A stretch of DNA of 64,000 bases. It comes from Palsa-661 sp035535015. Lineage in GTDB: Bacteria; Actinomycetota; Acidimicrobiia; Acidimicrobiales; UBA8190. Positions within the stretch are counted from its first letter, which is position 1. Each line of letters begins with the position of its first letter. Positions 37,530 to 45,861 of this stretch are shown here, piece by piece. The translations under genes were made by a program, and so were the position numbers. The notes below the pieces were generated by a model, which ran no database searches, had not been told where the DNA came from, and saw only the letters and a program-made list of their open reading frames with translations. The stretch covers positions 1 through 64,000 of the forward strand of contig DATLQU010000024.1 of the NCBI GenBank assembly GCA_035535015.1, in the 5' to 3' direction.

Positions 37530-39403
37530 GGGTGGAGAACGCGTTCGAGGGCCGTGGCCAGGTACTCCGAGAACGATGCCGACGACGCCGAACCGTTGCC
37601 GGGCACGGTGCTGAGGACCTCCCGGGTGTGCCCACGGGCGTCGATCAGGTAGGCGAGATCGCTGTGGGCGACCATGCCGCCCGCCGGCTCGATATCGGCC
37701 ACGATGCCGTAGTGCTGCCACACCTTCTCGAGCGCCGGCAAAGAACCGGTGAGAAACAGCCAATTGCGCATGTGGTCGAGCCCTTCTTGACGGTCGAAGG
37801 CGTTCGTGTATGCCGAAGAGCGGTAGATCTCGTTGGTCACCACGGCCACGAAGGTGACCCTCCTGGCGTCGGCACCGAGCAAGGAATTGGTGGCTCGGAG
37901 TTCCTGGGCGATGAGCGGGCAGTCCGACGTGCACACCGGGTCGAGGAAGGTGAGAGCCACGGTCCGGCCACGGAGATCGGCCAACGACACGGGCCGGCCC
38001 GTCTGGTCGACGAGTTGGAAGGCCGGCGCCGGAAGGTCGACGATGTTCGGAGTGCCGTCCACGGCGACGGCCAGGATCGGATCGGCATGGGCGTTGACGG
38101 AGGCCGCCGCCATGGGCACGGCGCCCACGGCCACCACGGTGATGGCCGCCAGAGTGGCCAACAGTTGCATCAGATAGCGGGGGGTCACCCGGTCCCACCA
38201 GGGCCGGAGGGCGGGGACCGGGTCGGGAGCGAAGGCGGCGGGGATGTGGTCGACAGGACCGGGACGGGCGGAGACCGGGAGGGCGACCGGGACGTCGACG
38301 GGGGGCCGGACGACGGCCAGATATCCCGAGACCAGGAGAAGCAGCATCGGCAGCATGCTGTTCGGATCGGTGCCGACGCCGCCGAGAATCCCCAGATCCT
38401 GGACGACGACCCAGTCGGCCATGCTGACGGCGACGGTCACGTACAACGCCGGCCGGACGATGCCGGGCCTCGCCGTGCAGAGCGCGGCACCGATCGCCGC
38501 CAGCAGGACGACCACGACGAGGTTGACACCCCAGCCGTGCGAGGCGTCGAACCTCCCGAAGGCCCGGACGATCGACGACAAGGTGCTGGGTTGCTTGGTC
38601 TGAGCCATATCCCGCACCATGGTGGTGAGCGTCCCCGGACTCGTCCCCCCACCCGCGCCCTGCCAGAAACCCCGCCCCGGCCAGGCCTGAAGGACGGCCA
38701 TGCCGATGAAGAAGGCACCGAAGGCCCGGATGACCAGCCGGCCGAGCCTCGGATTCGACCATGCCGATTCGGGTAGGGCCACCAAGGCGCCCGCCACGCA
38801 ATAGAAGAGAACGGCACCCGGCGTGCCGAACAGCCACGAGGACCCTTGAGCGAAAATCCCGCCGAAGGCCTCGCCGAACACCCAGACGATGAGTCCCCAC
38901 CCAGTGGCCGCCAGGCCGGCCAATCGGGACCAGCGGCCTCGGGGGGCCAGGATGAGGAGGGCACCGATCCCCAGCTGGATCCAGACGGCGGACGCCGCCG
39001 CCTGAACCGGGTGGCGGGTCCAGATGGTCACCCCGACGTGCACGACGTGCTGGACCCAACCGGGCGAGGAACTCGCTGACGGCTCGAGCGCGCTCGTCGG
39101 CAGGCCGAGTGGCATGGCCGACTGGAGCTGGAGAAGTCCGTCCACCATCCAGAAGAGGCCGAAGCCGATCCGGAGAACTCGACGAGCGAGGGGCTCGGCG
39201 GCGACCGCCGCCGGGGTCCCGGCCTGCGGGGCCTCTCCAAGAGCAATCGAGCGCCGGTACTGACCGGTCCTGATGACATTCCAGACCAACGACAAGACGA
39301 CCAGGACGAGCCCGATGAGGAGGACCTGGTGAAGCAGAGCGGTATGAAAGGCCGAGACGACGACCGGGTTCTTGGTCTGGAGGTAGGTGCCCATCCCCGG
39401 CAT
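37526..39403 (-). CDS. fusion of a polytopic membrane domain with a C-terminal SCO1-like domain
   Basis: The first about 430 residues of this 625-residue protein form roughly ten hydrophobic segments resembling a DoxX-like or other quinone/thiol-redox membrane domain (FGLFWMVDGLLQLQ, WVFGEAFGGIFAQGSSW, SMADWVVVQDLGILGG). Residues about 455-615 are a SCO domain with copper ligands C491-x3-C495 (DPVCTSDCPL) and H580 (GMVAHSDLAYLID). It is the first gene of the oxidase operon. It could couple electron delivery in the membrane to reduction of SCO Cys or to copper loading of CuA. The membrane-domain family call is tentative. Confidence 0.85.
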   Translation of the reverse strand: MPGMGTYLQTKNPVVVSAFHTALLHQVLLIGLVLVVLSLVWNVIRTGQYRRSIALGEAPQAGTPAAVAAEPLARRVLRIGFGLFWMVDGLLQLQSAMPLGLPTSALEPSASSSPGWVQHVVHVGVTIWTRHPVQAAASAVWIQLGIGALLILAPRGRWSRLAGLAATGWGLIVWVFGEAFGGIFAQGSSWLFGTPGAVLFYCVAGALVALPESAWSNPRLGRLVIRAFGAFFIGMAVLQAWPGRGFWQGAGGGTSPGTLTTMVRDMAQTKQPSTLSSIVRAFGRFDASHGWGVNLVVVVLLAAIGAALCTARPGIVRPALYVTVAVSMADWVVVQDLGILGGVGTDPNSMLPMLLLLVSGYLAVVRPPVDVPVALPVSARPGPVDHIPAAFAPDPVPALRPWWDRVTPRYLMQLLATLAAITVVAVGAVPMAAASVNAHADPILAVAVDGTPNIVDLPAPAFQLVDQTGRPVSLADLRGRTVALTFLDPVCTSDCPLIAQELRATNSLLGADARRVTFVAVVTNEIYRSSAYTNAFDRQEGLDHMRNWLFLTGSLPALEKVWQHYGIVADIEPAGGMVAHSDLAYLIDARGHTREVLSTVPGNGSASSASFSEYLATALERVLHP

Positions 39404-39654
39404 TGAGTGCCCCCCATGCCCCGCCGGCCCCGATGCGGGGCCCTCACCGTGAAGGCATCATTGCAGATCCCCGCTTGAGCACAAACGCGTGACGAGGCGC
39501 TCCGTCGGGCGGACGACCTCACCGGCATCAGAGGATCCCATGACGAGCAGCGGCACCGACAGGTCGGGCAACGCGCCAAGATGTAAGCAGTAGCTTTCGT
39601 CATCCGCCGGGCCCGGGTGGAGAGTGGCCGCGTCGGGCGTCTGGAGCACTCAGC

Positions 39655-40761
39655 ATGGCCGGCTCTCGATCCAAAGCGGAGGGCGACGATCTGGAGCAGC
39701 ACACGGCTCTCCACCGCCGATGGCCCCGGTGGATGGCGAAGCCGAAGCTTCTCTTCGGGGCACTGATCCTGGTGGCCCTGGTGGTTCTCGCCATCAGGGT
39801 CCGGGGGGACTTCGTCAGTACTTTCCGGCATCTGAGCGTCCGACGACTCCCGTGGTTGGCCGCCGCCGTGGGTGCCGAGATTCTCTCTTTTCTCTGTTAC
39901 GCCGAGGTTCAGCGGCGACTGCTGTTCGCCGGAGGAGCCCGGCTGGGGCGCCGGACGATGCTGCGTCTGGCTGTCGCCGCCTCGGGACTGACGAACCTCG
40001 TTCCCGGCGGGACGGCACCAGCGAGCGGGTGGTTGGTGGGCCAGTACCGGCGTCACGGGATCCCCGTGCCCCTCGCTCTGTGGGCGGTGATCGCCGGAGG
40101 CTTCGCCGCCACCGTCTCGGTGCTGTTGCTGTTGTTGGCGGGAGCGGCCATCGCCGGGCTGATCGGGATCTGGGCCACCGTGGGTTGCGCCGGACTTCTG
40201 GTCGGTGCGACGGCAGGCCTGGTGTGGTGTGTCCACCACCTTCGCACCGTCGACGACTGGTTGGGCCGCCACGGCGGGGTGGCCGGGCTGCGGCTGCTCC
40301 GACGCGCCATCGACCGCACCGCCGATGTCATGCGATTTCGCGCCACCGTCTCGGGTGGAACCCGGGTTTTCGTCCTGAGTCTCGGCAACTGGGGCCTGGA
40401 TGTCGTCTGCCTGGTCAGCGCCTTCGCCGTGCTCGATCTCCCGGTGCCCTGGAGAGCGGTTCTCTTCGCCTACGCCACGGCTCAGATCGCCGGCAGCCTG
40501 GCGCCCGTCCCGGGAGGCATCGGGTTCGTCGAAGGCGGGATGATCGGAGCATTCGCTCTGGCGGGCACGCCGACCGGCCACGCCGTCGTGGCCACCGTGA
40601 TCTACCGGTTGATCACCAATTGGGGGGTGGCGGGAGTGGGCAGCCTCGCCCTCCTGGTAGTCAACCACCGCCGACCCGAGGAGGCCCGGCTCCACGGTGA
40701 AGCCGCTTCTCTGGCCGATCACGACGGCCAACCCGAGCCGGGAATGGACAGCGAGGACTGA
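39655..40761 (+). CDS. UPF0104/LPG-synthase-type membrane flippase-like protein
   Basis: This 368-residue membrane protein has about eight helices. Characteristic segments are GLTNLVPGGTAPASGWLVGQ (the conserved NxxPGG loop) and AQIAGSLAPVPGGIGFVEGG (the second PGGxGxxE loop), as in YbhN/MprF-N-terminal-like proteins that flip or recognise lipids. No soluble aminoacyl-transferase domain is fused, so it is not a complete MprF. ATG 39655 has GGAG upstream at 9 nt spacing. It stands alone, divergent from the oxidase operon. Confidence 0.88.
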   Translation: MAGSRSKAEGDDLEQHTALHRRWPRWMAKPKLLFGALILVALVVLAIRVRGDFVSTFRHLSVRRLPWLAAAVGAEILSFLCYAEVQRRLLFAGGARLGRRTMLRLAVAASGLTNLVPGGTAPASGWLVGQYRRHGIPVPLALWAVIAGGFAATVSVLLLLLAGAAIAGLIGIWATVGCAGLLVGATAGLVWCVHHLRTVDDWLGRHGGVAGLRLLRRAIDRTADVMRFRATVSGGTRVFVLSLGNWGLDVVCLVSAFAVLDLPVPWRAVLFAYATAQIAGSLAPVPGGIGFVEGGMIGAFALAGTPTGHAVVATVIYRLITNWGVAGVGSLALLVVNHRRPEEARLHGEAASLADHDGQPEPGMDSED

Positions 40762-40768
40762 GACTCGA

Positions 40769-40807
40769 CCGGTCGACGGTTCCGGTCGACGGTTCCGGTC
40801 GACGGTT
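40769..40807. repeat. three perfect tandem copies of a 13-bp unit
   Basis: CCGGTCGACGGTT is repeated exactly three times at 40769-40781, 40782-40794 and 40795-40807, between the stops of two convergent genes. Each unit contains GTCGAC, so the array could form alternative hairpins. It may be a terminator region or a neutral minisatellite. Confidence 0.95.
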
Positions 40808-40819
40808 CCGATTGAGCGG

Positions 40820-42658
40820 TTATCCGTCGCTGCCGAAGAAGCCCGCACCGCCGAAGGTGAAGATCCCTCCGTCTTGCGCCACCATCCAGTACGCGGTGGC
40901 GCCGTGCGCCGTCACGGCGATGACGGGTTGGTTGAGGTGGACGCCGCCCTCCGACCCCTCGAAAGGCAGACGGTAGGAGAAGACACCGCCATCGCTGGCC
41001 ACCAGGCGGTAGCCCGAGCCATCCGTCGCTGATTCCATGCCGACGACGGGGGCGTTCAGACGGGTGCCGCCGGTACTGCCGTAGAACGGGGCATCGAAGG
41101 AGAAAATCCCTCCGTCGGATGCCACCAGCCAGTACCCGCCTGTGGCCTGATCGGCGGCCATGCCGACGACGGGTCGGTTGAGACGTTGTCCACCCATCGA
41201 TCCCTGGAAGCGGGCGTCGCCATAGGAGAAGACTCCCCCGTCACTGGCCACCAGCCAGTAGCCGCCGCCGTCGGACGTGGGGGCCATCCCGACAATGGGA
41301 CGGTTGAGCCTGACGGCACCGGCACTGCCGTGGAAGCCGGCGTCACCGAAGGTGAAGACCCCGCCGTCCGCCCCTACGAGCCAGTAACCGCCGCCGTCGG
41401 GAGTGGACGCCATGCCCACGATGGGGGCGTTCAAGGGACGGCCACCCATCGAGCCGTGGAACGAGGCCCGGCCGAATGTGAAGACACCGCCGTCGGACGC
41501 CACTTCCCAGTAGCCGTCGCCGGCGGGCGTGGTGGCTATGGCCACGAATGGCGGTCGGACCGACGACGACGCGGCCCGGACGACGGGACCGTCGGCGTTG
41601 AATGCCACCGCGTTCGACGTGTTCGGCGGGACGACGACTTGCAGCCCGAAGGTACCGGTGGCACAGAGCGGAATGAGAACAGCGATGCTCTCATCGCTCG
41701 TCACGGTCGGCGGTGCCGTGCAACCCGGGCGGCCCATGTCGACGACGGATGCGCCCGACAGATAGACGCCCTGGACGGTGACGATCGACCCCGGTCCGGC
41801 GATCGAGGGATTCACACTCACGAGATGAGGAGGAGCCGACGACGGATACGACACGGACGTATCGAGGAAAGCCGTCTGGGCGTTCGGAACCGGTCCCAGC
41901 GAGGTGCCGAACTCGGCGGCCCAGGTGATCATCCCCGGGAAGGGTCCGGACGTGGCCGTGGCTTCGGCCGCCCCCGCGGCCGGCGCCCCGTAATTGCCCA
42001 GAATGGCGTTGCGATGTCCCCAGCCGCCGGGATCGTTGGGCGAGACCGTGCCGCAATCGGCATTTCCCACGTACGGGTAGCACCCGTCCGTGTACATCCA
42101 CTCCCAGTCGGCCTCGAGCGGCGAACCGATCCCGAAGGCGGCGATGCTCGGACCGCTCTGGAAGCCGGGAGATCCCTGAATCGGGGGATCCGCCGATCCC
42201 AATGCACCGATCATGGCGTTGTTGTCGGCACTGGCATCGAGCTCCACCAGAGCGGGAAGCCCCCTGCTCGTGCGCTCCAGATTGAAGATGACGAAGAGTT
42301 GTTGGGCCGGCGGCAATGCCGGGAAGTCGGTGGGGAGAATCATCGGTCCCAGGCCTTCGAGCGACCGGGCGTAATTGATGTTGAGAAGGGCCGAGTAGAT
42401 GCAGTTGGGGGTGTTGTCGATGGCGAAGTTGTCGCAGTTGAAGCTGACCTGACGCGCCACATTGGCGAACGGGTGGCTCGGAGGAAGGATCGCCGCCGGT
42501 GGTGTCCGGACGGTTCCGGCGGCGGTGACCCCGGTCGGCGCCGACAGGCCGAGACCGGCGCCGACGACCACGGCGAAGCCCAGCACAGAGAACGCCCGCC
42601 ATCGTCGGGCGACGCCGCCACGGCCTTCTCCGAGCCGCGCGCCACCACGTTCACGCAT
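40820..42658 (-). CDS. secreted CAP-like protein with IPT/TIG-like domain and GYWLVASDGG repeats
   Basis: ATG 42658, with AGGAGAGAC upstream, starts a signal peptide (RRWRAFSVLGFAVVVGAGLG, then a cleavage site near VTAAG). Residues about 60-290 look like a CAP/SCP domain (FVIFNLERTSRGLPALVELD, GWGHRNAILGNYG, MITWAAEFG). Residues about 300-370 look like an IPT/TIG Ig-like fold (VSVNPSIAGPGSIVTVQGVY). The C-terminal part has six repeats of about 40 residues of the type GYWLVASDGGVFSYGDARF, the same module as in the 10453-12453 protein. All features point to an extracellular, cell-wall or matrix protein. Function unknown. Confidence 0.85.
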   Translation of the reverse strand: MRERGGARLGEGRGGVARRWRAFSVLGFAVVVGAGLGLSAPTGVTAAGTVRTPPAAILPPSHPFANVARQVSFNCDNFAIDNTPNCIYSALLNINYARSLEGLGPMILPTDFPALPPAQQLFVIFNLERTSRGLPALVELDASADNNAMIGALGSADPPIQGSPGFQSGPSIAAFGIGSPLEADWEWMYTDGCYPYVGNADCGTVSPNDPGGWGHRNAILGNYGAPAAGAAEATATSGPFPGMITWAAEFGTSLGPVPNAQTAFLDTSVSYPSSAPPHLVSVNPSIAGPGSIVTVQGVYLSGASVVDMGRPGCTAPPTVTSDESIAVLIPLCATGTFGLQVVVPPNTSNAVAFNADGPVVRAASSSVRPPFVAIATTPAGDGYWEVASDGGVFTFGRASFHGSMGGRPLNAPIVGMASTPDGGGYWLVGADGGVFTFGDAGFHGSAGAVRLNRPIVGMAPTSDGGGYWLVASDGGVFSYGDARFQGSMGGQRLNRPVVGMAADQATGGYWLVASDGGIFSFDAPFYGSTGGTRLNAPVVGMESATDGSGYRLVASDGGVFSYRLPFEGSEGGVHLNQPVIAVTAHGATAYWMVAQDGGIFTFGGAGFFGSDG

Positions 42659-42965
42659 GCCGTCTCTCCTGATCTCTACGAATGGGGGGAGACGGAGATC
42701 CGCCACGACAAAAGGCCAAACGCCACGGGCATCTGACGCTGAGTTCACTCTCGGCGCCTTCTACCTCACGGCCTTCGGCCCTCGCTTGATCACTCCGCCG
42801 GACGGTGACCCTAGGTGCCGCGATGCGACATCACAAGGCCGCTGGTAACGATCGCATCATCTGCCCAGGTGGACGGCACCAGAAAATCTTGTCGGTCTCC
42901 AGCGACTCTTGGACGGCCCCGATGCGCGCTTCCCGAAGGTGTCCGGTCATCGACACCCATGGGTG
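42659..42965. other. intergenic region ending in a 16-bp palindrome
   Basis: This region of 307 bases lies upstream of the CAP-protein gene and downstream of the 57-residue ORF, both on the minus strand. Frames across it (including one from 42805 on the plus strand) have no recognisable features. A perfect 16-bp palindrome, GACACCCATGGGTGTC (42952-42967), overlaps the stop codon of the 57-residue ORF. It could be an operator for the CAP-protein gene or a small transcript end. Confidence 0.5.
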
Positions 42966-43139
42966 TCAGCTTGTGACGTTACGTGAACCCGCACCGGTGG
43001 GGACGTGGGTCGTCCTCGCCGACTCGTGTCCGGGGAGCACTTCTTTGGTCAACCACGAGCTCGTCGAGACGATGCCGGCGCAGCCGACGACCAGGGCGAG
43101 AATGCCCAGGCGGCGACGCCGATCGGGTCGTGTGTTCAT
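42966..43139 (-). CDS. 57-residue small exported or lipoprotein-like protein
   Basis: ATG 43139 is preceded by a very strong ribosome site (GGAGGTAGGAGGTGGAC). The product begins with MNTRPDRRRRLG, then a hydrophobic segment (ILALVVGCAGIVSTSSW) containing a weak lipobox (VVGC), then a short polar tail ending in TGAGSRNVTS. A competing out-of-frame ORF starting at an upstream ATG (MEVGGGHEHTT) lacks hydrophobic or conserved features. Function unknown. Confidence 0.6.
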   Translation of the reverse strand: MNTRPDRRRRLGILALVVGCAGIVSTSSWLTKEVLPGHESARTTHVPTGAGSRNVTS

Positions 43140-43354
43140 GTCCACCTCCTACCTCCATGACGTCTCCTTCGTTCGAAGACGAGTCTTCCGTCGAGAATTG
43201 GTTGCCCCCAGCTGACACGGTGGAGCTGAGAGGGGACGGGCGGGTACCTGTGTGGCAGCTGAGACTTCTGCCGTTCACGGTTTCGTCACGGTCGGTGGCA
43301 CATCATGGCCGTCGGAACGGTCCGACCGGCCGTGAAGAGGACGGGAGCGACATC

Positions 43355-44284
43355 GTGCGACCGAGCAACCCCCGGCGTCGCCGATTGTCGACGCTCGTCC
43401 TGGTCGGACTGGTCCTGGCCGGATGTGCGACACCGGGTGCCACGGCCTCGCGCTCGTCGACGACGACAAAGCCGGCCCCGACGACGTCTCCGACGGTGAC
43501 GACCACCACCGAGCAGCCGGGCTGGACCGTGGTCAGCTCGACCGGAGCCGGCATCGCCGTCGACGAGCGGACCGTCACCGGTTCTGACGGCAGCCAGGTG
43601 GAAGTGGCGCGCTTCCGTACCGGCCGGACCCGCTTCGCCCTGCACGTCGGGAGCCAGGACCCGCCCACAGCCGGGGTGGCCATCGGGCCCGATGCCGGAA
43701 GCACCGTCGGCAGCGCAGAGCGGCCGAGTCTGCTGGCCGCCTTCAACGGAGGATTCATGATCTCGGACAAGGTGGGCGGCTTCGAGATCGGCGGCCGGAT
43801 CCTGAGCCCGCTCGTTCCCGGTGTGGCCAGCTTCGTCATCGACGCTGACGGCACCGGGCATGTGGGGGTGTGGAATCAGGACCTCCCGGCCGCCGGGGAG
43901 CAGGTCGTGGACGTGCGCCAGAACCTCTCCCCCCTGGTCAGCGGAGGCCAGCTCAGTCCCCGCATCTCGGACATGGCCGCCTGGGGTCCCCCGCTCGGCG
44001 GGGCACCGAGGGTGGCCCGGAGCGCACTCGGCGAAGACGCCCACGGCGACATCCTCTACGCCGGGAGCATGTCCGCCCTGCCCGTGGATCTCGGCTCGGC
44101 GTTGATCGACGCCGGTGCCACCAGGGCCATGGAGCTCGACATCAATCCCGAATGGGTTCAGCTCGCCCTGGCCGCCGGTCCCGGGGGCGCATTGAGTGCC
44201 GGCGTGCCCGGACAGCACCGCCCCGCCAGCCAGTACCTCACCGGCTGGACCCGGGACTTCGTCACGGTGCTGGCCCCGTCATAA
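43355..44284 (+). CDS. lipoprotein with phosphodiester glycosidase (NAGPA-like) domain
   Basis: GTG 43355 starts a lipoprotein signal peptide: basic VRPSNPRRRRLS, hydrophobic core, lipobox LAGC with C24. A Thr/Ser/Pro linker leads to a domain with LLAAFNGGFMISDKVGGFEI, PRISDMAAWG and RAMELDINPEW. These match the N-acetylglucosamine-1-phosphodiester alpha-N-acetylglucosaminidase-like fold (NAGPA/DUF2233), which cleaves sugar phosphodiesters, often on envelope glycans. Length 309 aa. GGGAGCGAC precedes the start. Acts outside the cell; exact substrate unknown. Confidence 0.85.
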   Translation: MRPSNPRRRRLSTLVLVGLVLAGCATPGATASRSSTTTKPAPTTSPTVTTTTEQPGWTVVSSTGAGIAVDERTVTGSDGSQVEVARFRTGRTRFALHVGSQDPPTAGVAIGPDAGSTVGSAERPSLLAAFNGGFMISDKVGGFEIGGRILSPLVPGVASFVIDADGTGHVGVWNQDLPAAGEQVVDVRQNLSPLVSGGQLSPRISDMAAWGPPLGGAPRVARSALGEDAHGDILYAGSMSALPVDLGSALIDAGATRAMELDINPEWVQLALAAGPGGALSAGVPGQHRPASQYLTGWTRDFVTVLAPS

Positions 44285-44392
44285 CCCCCGCCTGAGAGCC
44301 CGAAGCGCTCCCGGGGCGGTCCGGCACGTAGTGTTCGCCGGCGTCGGGTTTCGCAACGATCCGGGGCCCAACTGAGGAGAAGGAGCACTTCG

Positions 44393-45643
44393 ATGGCCAT
44401 GAACGTCCGGCCGATATCGACGATGTCCGAGCGGGTCAATGAGATCCGAGGGCTGACAGCCGAAATCGTGAACAGGGAAATCCTTCCTCACGAGAACCTG
44501 CTGTGGGCGTCGCGGACCAATCCGAGCATCACCGAAGACGACCTGGCCGAGGCCCGGGAGCTGCGGGCCGGCATCAAGGCCAAGGTGAAGCAGGCCGGAC
44601 TGTGGGCACCCCATCTGCCCACCGAATACGGGGGTGCGGGCCTGGACTTTCTCGAGCTCGCCTACATGAACGAAGTCCTCGCCTATGCCATCGGCGCCGC
44701 CTCGCTGTTCGGCGTGGTGGCTCCGAACTCGGGGAACCAGACCCTGCTGGTGAAGTACGGGACCGAAGAGCAGAAACGTACCTGGCTGATCCCTCTGATC
44801 GAGGGCAAGCTCGAGTCCGGGTTCTCGATGACGGAGCCGGACGTGGCCGGTTCCGATCCGCGCTCGCTGCGGACGACGGCGCGCCGCGACGGTGAGGAAT
44901 GGGTGATCAACGGACACAAGTGGTTCACGTCGAACGGCAAACGGGCCGACTTCTTCATCGTCATGTGCCGGACCGAGGATCCCGACGGTCCGGCCGACAG
45001 CAACGGCCGGATGACCCAGATCATCGTGCCCCGTTCGACGCCGGGAGTGAACATCCTGAGGGGCATCAACGTCTGGGGCGTGGAGAGCGACCACTGCGAG
45101 ATCGTCTACGAGGACGTGCGGGTGCCCGTCGAGAATCAACTCGGCAGCCGGGGCACCGGCCACCAGGCCGCCCAGGACCGCCTCGGCGCCGGCCGGGTGT
45201 ACCACTGCATGAATTCGATCGGTCAGATGTGGCGGGCCTTCGACCTGATGGTCGAGCGGGCGCGGGTCCGCGAGGTGCACGGCGGCCTGCTGCAGACCAA
45301 GCAGTTCATCCAGGGTTTCATCGCCGACTCCTACATCGACATCCAGGCCGCCCGGCTGATGACGATCCACTGTGCCGAGAAGATGGCCAACGATGCCGAT
45401 CCCCGGACGGACATCTCGGCCATCAAGGTGTTCGTGCCGTCCGCCTACGAACGGGTCGTCGACCGCGCCATCCAGGTGTGGGGCGCCGCCGGAGTCTCGG
45501 GTGATCTGCCGCTCTACGCCATGTACCAGGGGGCGCGGACGTTGCGGCTGGCCGACGGACCCGACGAGGTCCACCGGATCCTGATCGCCAAGAACGTTCT
45601 GGCCCAATTCAGTCGCGGCATCGGGTGGGACTTCGGCAACTGA
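44393..45643 (+). CDS. acyl-CoA dehydrogenase
   Basis: This 416-residue flavoenzyme has the three ACAD domains: N-terminal helical (LWAPHLPTEYGGAGLDFLEL), central beta with FAD contact motif GFSMTEPDVAGSDP and WVINGHKWFTSNG, and C-terminal helical with QAAQDRLGAGRVYHCMN and VWGAAGVSGDLPLY. It oxidises an acyl-CoA to the 2-enoyl-CoA with electrons going to ETF; the chain length cannot be read from the sequence. ATG 44393 follows AAGGAG. It is monocistronic and is followed by a clear hairpin. Confidence 0.93.
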   Translation: MAMNVRPISTMSERVNEIRGLTAEIVNREILPHENLLWASRTNPSITEDDLAEARELRAGIKAKVKQAGLWAPHLPTEYGGAGLDFLELAYMNEVLAYAIGAASLFGVVAPNSGNQTLLVKYGTEEQKRTWLIPLIEGKLESGFSMTEPDVAGSDPRSLRTTARRDGEEWVINGHKWFTSNGKRADFFIVMCRTEDPDGPADSNGRMTQIIVPRSTPGVNILRGINVWGVESDHCEIVYEDVRVPVENQLGSRGTGHQAAQDRLGAGRVYHCMNSIGQMWRAFDLMVERARVREVHGGLLQTKQFIQGFIADSYIDIQAARLMTIHCAEKMANDADPRTDISAIKVFVPSAYERVVDRAIQVWGAAGVSGDLPLYAMYQGARTLRLADGPDEVHRILIAKNVLAQFSRGIGWDFGN

Positions 45644-45653
45644 CCGTCTGGAT

Positions 45654-45678
45654 CGCCCGGCCGGTTCCCGGTCGGGCG
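45654..45678 (+). terminator. hairpin after the acyl-CoA dehydrogenase gene
   Basis: CGCCCGGCCGG at 45654-45664 pairs with CCGGTCGGGCG at 45668-45678 (11 pairs, one of them G-T) around a TTC loop, 10 nt after the stop codon. There is no T tract, so it is a high-GC terminator candidate. Confidence 0.6.
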
Positions 45679-45861
45679 GCAGAGCAACGCAATTCGTGAG
45701 AAGACTCTCAGAAGCCCTTCATCGAACAGTCACACCCAAGGCGAATACTCGGCTCAGTGTTTCTCCGACTCTCAGGAGGGGTCCGTGGCTGAGCCCATCT
45801 GTCGCATTCCCGCACGCAGGGAGCGGGACGTCCCGAGACAGACGACTTCCTCATCCCGGCC

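Noticed and set aside
39458..39649. 63-residue minus-strand ORF (contains LPDLSVPLLVMGSSD) between the oxidase operon and the UPF0104 gene
   Set aside because: The segment faintly resembles the acid-residue strand of an alpha/beta hydrolase, but it is too short, lacks a ribosome site and no adjoining frame extends it.
42805..43215. 136-residue plus-strand ORF
   Set aside because: No ribosome site or domain; it overlaps the better-supported 57-residue minus-strand gene.
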